Source of the DNA: Flectobacillus sp. BAB-3569
GTDB taxonomy: Bacteria; Bacteroidota; Bacteroidia; Cytophagales; Spirosomataceae
NCBI RefSeq assembly: GCF_002270355.1
Contig: NZ_NJFZ01000020.1
Span: 124,039 to 188,038, forward strand
Length of the DNA: 64,000 bases
Reading direction: 5' to 3'
Shown here: piece after piece, positions 59,652-64,000 of the stretch
Position numbering within the stretch: the first letter of the stretch is position 1
Layout: each line of letters begins with the position of its first letter
The notes under the pieces: generated by a model
Databases searched by the model: none
Seen by the model: the letters and a program-made list of their open reading frames with translations, nothing else
What the model was told of the DNA's origin: nothing
Translations under genes and position numbers: made by a program

Positions 59652-60593
59652 CTATTTGGCAAACAACTCTTGTACGCGCTTATCCAAAAACTTCTCAAAC
59701 AAAAATATTCCTATTGAGGCTACTGTAATACCACACAATACATCAATAACATAATGATGACTTGTGTACACGGCTGCGCCCCAGATTCCGAAACAGAATA
59801 TCACAAAGAAGATATTAAACCAACCTAATCTTGCTTTTAAGCCAAAATATAGGGTCAGTAACGGAAATGCAGAGTGCAGAGAAGGCATCGCAGCAAATAC
59901 GTTAGAATTACGTACATACATTCCCTTAAAAAGATTTACATCAAGAATTTGATCAAAATATCTTAGACCAGCTTCGCTACCTTGGGTGTGGAAATCGAGG
60001 GCAAAGCCATGCTCAGCAACATACCAAGGCGGAGCAGCAGGATAAGAGTAATAGATAATCCAGCCTAGAAAATTCACAAACACAAAACAGTAAGCAAAAG
60101 AATAAAATAATGGTCTTTTCTTAAGATAAAAATATAAGGACAGCGCTATAGGAATTGGAACCCAGTTGATATAAAAAATACCAGCTAAAACATCAAAAAA
60201 TGGAATATGTACCTTTGCAAAATATTCACTTAGTGTGAGTAGTTGTCCTTGGTAGTTTACGCCAAATAGAGCCTTATCCAACTCATAAGGTTGTTGAATA
60301 TGTACCGTGTTGAACTCATAATTTGGGAATACCCGAAAGGAATCATAAATAGCCCAATACACTACATAAATGGCAAATGATAAGATGATTTCACGACTAA
60401 ACTTATTGCCAAAGTAGGTAGAAACAAACAATACATACAATATTATATGTTCTGGTAATAAGCCAATGAACTTGATATACCAAAAAAAGAATAAAGGTGT
60501 GAATACTACTAGCCCTATGATATTCTTAACTGAGAAGCGTTCAAATCCTGTATCCTCAATGTTTAGCACGCTACTACGGTTTGATTTTTTCAT
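59652..60593 (-). CDS. PAP2-superfamily membrane enzyme, IPC-synthase (Aur1)-like
   Basis: 313 residues with about seven hydrophobic segments. The PAP2 motifs are MPSLHSAFPLLTLY (motif C2, about residue 235) and SHHYVIDVLCG (motif C3, about 276). The lysine/arginine motif C1 of ordinary lipid phosphatases is not seen, and the preceding PAAPPWY block resembles inositol phosphorylceramide synthases. The ATG at 60593 overlaps the DUF4833 stop by 20 bp; ATG codons at 60599 and 60626 are alternatives. With the CDP-alcohol phosphatidyltransferase in this operon, it may transfer a phospho-inositol-type head group to ceramide. That is inference. Confidence 0.82.
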   Translation of the reverse strand: MKKSNRSSVLNIEDTGFERFSVKNIIGLVVFTPLFFFWYIKFIGLLPEHIILYVLFVSTYFGNKFSREIILSFAIYVVYWAIYDSFRVFPNYEFNTVHIQQPYELDKALFGVNYQGQLLTLSEYFAKVHIPFFDVLAGIFYINWVPIPIALSLYFYLKKRPLFYSFAYCFVFVNFLGWIIYYSYPAAPPWYVAEHGFALDFHTQGSEAGLRYFDQILDVNLFKGMYVRNSNVFAAMPSLHSAFPLLTLYFGLKARLGWFNIFFVIFCFGIWGAAVYTSHHYVIDVLCGITVASIGIFLFEKFLDKRVQELFAK

Positions 60594-61101
60594 AAACATT
60601 TTCTCCTGAATAAAAATCTCTTCCAAATACTTCTACATACAATACTTTTGGACGTAAATTACTCCCTTCGATTTGTACATACACATGGTCGAGTTTTGCT
60701 AATTGGTTATTAATCAGTAATGAAGCATAAGGCTTTTTGTTTTTATCAAAGCCCAATCGAAGCTTACGTTTTTTATAAGAAACTACCCATGCCTGAAGTG
60801 CGTCTCCCTGTCCTTCAATGGTTTCGGTATCGACACCATAAGCTAATACTCGTTGTATCCACGAAAGTTCTTTTCTTCGCCCATCTTCTTGGTAGCGTAG
60901 CCAATACACATCGATAGGATTATCTTCATCAAATCCTCCCTTGGCATTGAGTCGTGCATCATAAACAATCGTATTAACGTTGGAGCTTCGCTGAATATAA
61001 AATAGCCTTACTTTTGAGTCAGGAACTTTGGGATAATTAGTGGGTGAAAAACTTGCCAACAGCAAGCCAACAAACAACCATAAGAACCTATTTTGTTTCA
61101 T
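60574..61101 (-). CDS. DUF4833 family protein, exported
   Basis: 175 residues with a signal-like N-terminus (MKQNRFLWLFVGLLLASFSP). The body is beta-rich, with VRLFYIQRSSNVNTIVYDAR, PIDVYWLRYQEDGRRKELSW, IQRVLAYGV and HVYVQIEGSNLRPKVLYVEV, matching the DUF4833 family, which is conserved next to lipid head-group genes in Bacteroidota. No catalytic residues are evident. Its ATG overlaps the preceding CDP-alcohol transferase stop by 14 bp and its stop overlaps the PAP2 start, so the three genes are translationally coupled. A periplasmic lipid-binding or transfer accessory role is inference. Confidence 0.8.
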   Translation of the reverse strand: MKQNRFLWLFVGLLLASFSPTNYPKVPDSKVRLFYIQRSSNVNTIVYDARLNAKGGFDEDNPIDVYWLRYQEDGRRKELSWIQRVLAYGVDTETIEGQGDALQAWVVSYKKRKLRLGFDKNKKPYASLLINNQLAKLDHVYVQIEGSNLRPKVLYVEVFGRDFYSGENVYEKIKP

Positions 61102-61795
61102 TTTTACTTAACTCCTTTTGTGTATATTCTATTCGTTGGATAGCAGTGAAGTTGGACAAGATTGCCACTATGGTTAAAGGAATAGTAAATACTGATATTG
61201 ACTCAAACCATGGTATTCTTTCGCTTGGACCGTCTATTCTAAAGTCTACTCCAAATAGTGGAGACAACAAGCCACATAATAAAGCAGAGCCTCCAATAAT
61301 TACAATTCGCTCTGGTCGCTGCATCCAACCAATTTCACATTTAATATTTAATCCTTCGGCTCTTGCACGCGTATAACTTACCATAGATGAACCGATAAGT
61401 GCCAAAAAGGCAAAAAAGGAACTAAACAAATAATGATGAGCCACCAAGTAGTAGCATATTCCCAAAAACATAAACATCTCACTGTAACGATCTAAAACCG
61501 AATCATAAAATGCGCCAAACTTTGAAGAAGTATTACTCACTCGTGCCAAGCGACCATCAATCATGTCGAATACGCCAGCAAAAAGAATCATGGCTCCTCC
61601 CCATCCTACAATGCTCAAATCGCCACGATGGGATGCCTCCGCTCCATAGACAAAGATTCCTGCTGCACCAATATTTAACACCAAACCAGTGGTAGTAATC
61701 ATATTGGGCGTAATTTTTAAGGCAATTAATAGATTTATAAAGGGATTAATCAATTTGTATATCAATTGTTGCCCTGCTGATTTAAGTGCATACAT
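61088..61795 (-). CDS. CDP-alcohol phosphatidyltransferase (phosphatidylinositol-phosphate-synthase-like)
   Basis: 235 residues with about six membrane segments. The full catalytic motif D-x2-DG-x2-AR-x8-G-x3-D-x3-D is present: D77, D80, G81, A84, R85, G94, D98, D102. The enzyme joins a CDP-activated lipid and an alcohol. The neighbouring Aur1-like PAP2 gene suggests an inositol phosphate acceptor, as in the Bacteroides inositol-lipid cluster, but no myo-inositol phosphate synthase gene is in this window. The start is 33 bp downstream of the DUF5686 stop. Confidence 0.87.
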   Translation of the reverse strand: MYALKSAGQQLIYKLINPFINLLIALKITPNMITTTGLVLNIGAAGIFVYGAEASHRGDLSIVGWGGAMILFAGVFDMIDGRLARVSNTSSKFGAFYDSVLDRYSEMFMFLGICYYLVAHHYLFSSFFAFLALIGSSMVSYTRARAEGLNIKCEIGWMQRPERIVIIGGSALLCGLLSPLFGVDFRIDGPSERIPWFESISVFTIPLTIVAILSNFTAIQRIEYTQKELSKNETK

Positions 61796-61827
61796 AGTCT
61801 TAAGTGATTTATTAATACTTGTTTAGT

Positions 61828-64000
61828 CTAAAAATCCATTTTGAAACGACCTCTAATTCCATATTCAGACACCTGCGGATTGTCCAAATAGCTTAGCCTC
61901 TTGACTAGGTCTACTCTGAAAAACTTAAGAATATTTCCTATACCAATACTGGCTTCCATATAAGGACCATTACTAAGTGAATGAGTGAGTACTTGGCCCT
62001 CCTCATTCGTAGGAAATTTATACAAATCTGGATTGACATTCGGATTATTTTTATCACTAAGGCTACCATATAGAGCCTTGAATGTAATTATTTCACGCAA
62101 TTTCAACTTCTTTACTAATGGAATTTTGTTAAAGAAAAATCCATTAAAGTAATGATCGACAAACAATCCAGCGTATTGGTCACTCACAAACTCCAAGAAA
62201 TTCATCAAGTTGTAAGATTCCAATTGATATGAATACGATTGGTTGGCACGATGAATCATCAACAAAGGATATGGCACTTTTCCGAAAATCCTACCACCTT
62301 CAGCCGTAACATCCGTAAAACCAATCGGAGATATAAAGAAACGCTTGTTGGCACGCAAAGTGATATTATGAAAATTGTAACCACTGTTCAAAATATTCGC
62401 AATGCCCAAAGTATATCTTGCCTGAAAAATTGGATACTTGTTAATAATTGGGATACGATAGTTTTTACCTTGATAAAACTGCTCGTTTGGCGCAAATCTC
62501 AAGTTAAATGAGAGTTCAGTCGAAGTCACTGATTTGTCAGTAATGGGAATACCGTCTAGCTTGCCCACTTTTTCGAATGTCAAACTACCAGCAGCTTCCT
62601 GACTCAAATTTTTCAATCCTATTTCGTAGCTGATACCCGAACGAGATTCTTTACGGTAATCAACTCGAAGCACTTTATTATAGGTCATTTTGTCGTTTAC
62701 TCCTCGTTTGAAGGACAACAAAAAGTTATCTTCTTGTACAAACTGTAATTCTTGCCCAGGAATACGCACTTCATCTTGGTAAGACACTCTTAAGTAATTA
62801 TTAGGAAATTCGTAAATAGAATTTTTTCCTAAATTATAGGTTAGCGCGCCAAAACCTTTCCAACGTTCATCCTTGAATCCGTAAGCCATATAGGTTTCAA
62901 AATACAATCGTGGGTTTAGCTTTGCCATAGTACGCCCACCAAGGCGCAAACGTAATCCCTCAACAGGGTTAAAACTATAGAATGTGTTGACAGGACCTAT
63001 TTCAAATGTTCCAAATTCAGAATAGCCGAATAAAAATAGACCTGCTATTTTCATCGCTCGCTTAAATGCTGGAACTTTCTGAATACTATCTGCCATTTGA
63101 TAAATATTCGTCTCGACCTTACTAAGCTGTTGATGTCGTGCCTGATTCCAAAAAATCTCATCGCGCCCGTAGGCATTTTCTGTCAGAACATTTTTCTGGA
63201 TAGGTTTAAAATATTCGTTATCAATCGGATTATTCAATTTATAATTCCGAAAAGAAACGGCTCTTTTGCCTATCACACCACGAGAATTTTCAGTCTTAAA
63301 AAGATTAAACTCAATCATGATTTCATCTTTCGCCAACATCAAAAACTTATCAGTAGTTGGTTGAAATTCCTGCTCGATTTCCATCCCCATCACAAAATTG
63401 AGGTTGATATTTTTGGGAACTCCCATTTTGATACGGCGTACAGCATAAGACGAATCCATAGCTACATACATAGTACCAACAAAAGCAAAATCAGCTTGAT
63501 TTCTTGGTGAAAAACCCAAATTGATACATTTTACACCATCATGTTGAAGGGTATCCAAAATGACAAATCGGTAAAAGGTAGGAGAAAGTGGTGATATCGG
63601 ACTAATAAACTGCTGGGAAAGTAAGCTGATGTTATTGTCATAAATGTTCACATCTTCATACATACGGTTGAGATAGGCACCCATACCATTATTGTCCAAA
63701 AATTGCTCTAGACCTACTTTCTTTTCTCCTTTGATATAGGACTTCTCTTCCTTCGGACTTTTTCTAAAATAGACATCCGACACTGTTTCTTTCAAATACA
63801 ATGGCAACGATACTTTTCCTGTGAGTTTGGCTGTATCGAGGTTATCAAAAATAAATTGAAAGTTTTTAAAGATTTTCTTATTCTTGTAAGCGTCATCGAT
63901 ATTACTCAAATCTAACTGAAGCTTCTCATACTTCTCATACTGATAATACTCTAGTCCTTCTTTTCTGTTATCATCTTTATGATCAATGACCTTTCTGATA
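61828..64000 (-). CDS. DUF5686 family outer-membrane protein (5' partial)
   Basis: The frame stays open to the right edge of the window, so the N-terminus is missing; at least 723 residues are present. Visible are GLEYYQYEKYEKLQLDLSN, the YFRKSPKEEKSYIKGEKKVG segment, the HDGVKCINLGFSPRNQADFA stretch, and a C-terminal beta-barrel-like half (RLGGRTMAKLNPRLYFETYM, YGIRGRFKMDF at the end). DUF5686 proteins usually carry an N-terminal carboxypeptidase-like beta domain and an outer-membrane barrel. The function is unknown. The aromatic last residue F is typical of barrels. Confidence 0.85.
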   Translation of the reverse strand, partial: IRKVIDHKDDNRKEGLEYYQYEKYEKLQLDLSNIDDAYKNKKIFKNFQFIFDNLDTAKLTGKVSLPLYLKETVSDVYFRKSPKEEKSYIKGEKKVGLEQFLDNNGMGAYLNRMYEDVNIYDNNISLLSQQFISPISPLSPTFYRFVILDTLQHDGVKCINLGFSPRNQADFAFVGTMYVAMDSSYAVRRIKMGVPKNINLNFVMGMEIEQEFQPTTDKFLMLAKDEIMIEFNLFKTENSRGVIGKRAVSFRNYKLNNPIDNEYFKPIQKNVLTENAYGRDEIFWNQARHQQLSKVETNIYQMADSIQKVPAFKRAMKIAGLFLFGYSEFGTFEIGPVNTFYSFNPVEGLRLRLGGRTMAKLNPRLYFETYMAYGFKDERWKGFGALTYNLGKNSIYEFPNNYLRVSYQDEVRIPGQELQFVQEDNFLLSFKRGVNDKMTYNKVLRVDYRKESRSGISYEIGLKNLSQEAAGSLTFEKVGKLDGIPITDKSVTSTELSFNLRFAPNEQFYQGKNYRIPIINKYPIFQARYTLGIANILNSGYNFHNITLRANKRFFISPIGFTDVTAEGGRIFGKVPYPLLMIHRANQSYSYQLESYNLMNFLEFVSDQYAGLFVDHYFNGFFFNKIPLVKKLKLREIITFKALYGSLSDKNNPNVNPDLYKFPTNEEGQVLTHSLSNGPYMEASIGIGNILKFFRVDLVKRLSYLDNPQVSEYGIRGRFKMDF

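Noticed and set aside
61828-63909. DUF5686 gene starting at TTG 63909
   Set aside because: The frame stays open to the window edge with normal protein sequence, so the gene is truncated by the window and does not start there.

Overview
The window is a 64 kb piece of an AT-rich Bacteroidota chromosome, most probably from the order Cytophagales (Spirosomataceae/Cytophagaceae-like). This rests on the SusC/SusD pair with an STN domain, FecR and an ECF sigma factor, a Por/T9SS-type C-terminal sorting domain, a DUF5686 protein, start codons without a convincing Shine-Dalgarno sequence, and several upstream matches to the Bacteroidota -7 element TAnnTTTG. The genus cannot be fixed from the sequence alone. 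There are no rRNA or tRNA genes, no CRISPR array and no recognisable prophage.

Layout. 1-5758: a multidrug-type export operon (TolC, HlyD lipoprotein, two ABC ATPases, two ABC-2 permeases); three of its genes carry single-base homopolymer deletions. 5899-7470: rplY-prs. 7961-10622: two paralogous LysM proteins with a possible lysozyme-like domain and no signal peptide. 11116-14006: a YafY/WYL regulator and a frameshifted DinB gene, separated by an intact IS4-family element with a perfect 9-bp target duplication. 14119-18303: a class III adenylate cyclase, an HD-domain protein and a cNMP-binding patatin, which look like a cAMP signalling group. 18921-24711: stress, peptidase and oxidoreductase genes with many intergenic repeats. 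24913-33110: a cobalamin uptake and salvage operon on the minus strand (btuB, DUF6580, btuF-like, cobU, PP-loop ATPase, cobT, cobS, cobC) behind one cobalamin riboswitch. 33498-46144: a GH92 mannosidase, three small membrane proteins, and an ECF sigma/FecR/SusC/SusD/phosphoesterase unit. 46306-49758: a DUF1800/DUF1501 pair. 50199-50928: two small tail-collar-domain proteins. 51391-54351: an S10 peptidase and a divergent nitroreductase/HxlR pair. 54415-59580: a rhamnogalacturonan side-chain and oligosaccharide degradation cluster with a GntR-type regulator. 59652-64000: a likely inositol-lipid or IPC-synthase-type lipid cluster and a partial DUF5686 protein.

The most unusual feature is the intergenic DNA. 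Several families of short dispersed repeats sit between genes: A, AGGCAACAGGCAC-type, about 150 bp with short inverted ends; B, GATTTCGGAAGTGTAA-type; C, GAGTGAATGAGTGATT-type; and palindromic AAGACTTAGTCTT units. Many are hairpin-forming and are built of degenerate 7-10 nt units. One 140-bp element carries near-copies of the IS4 element's ends and lies inside inverted family-C arms, so it looks like a MITE mobilised by that IS. A strong minus-strand terminator at 33133-33163 has no gene assigned to it and follows a 13-codon ORF, which suggests a small transcript.
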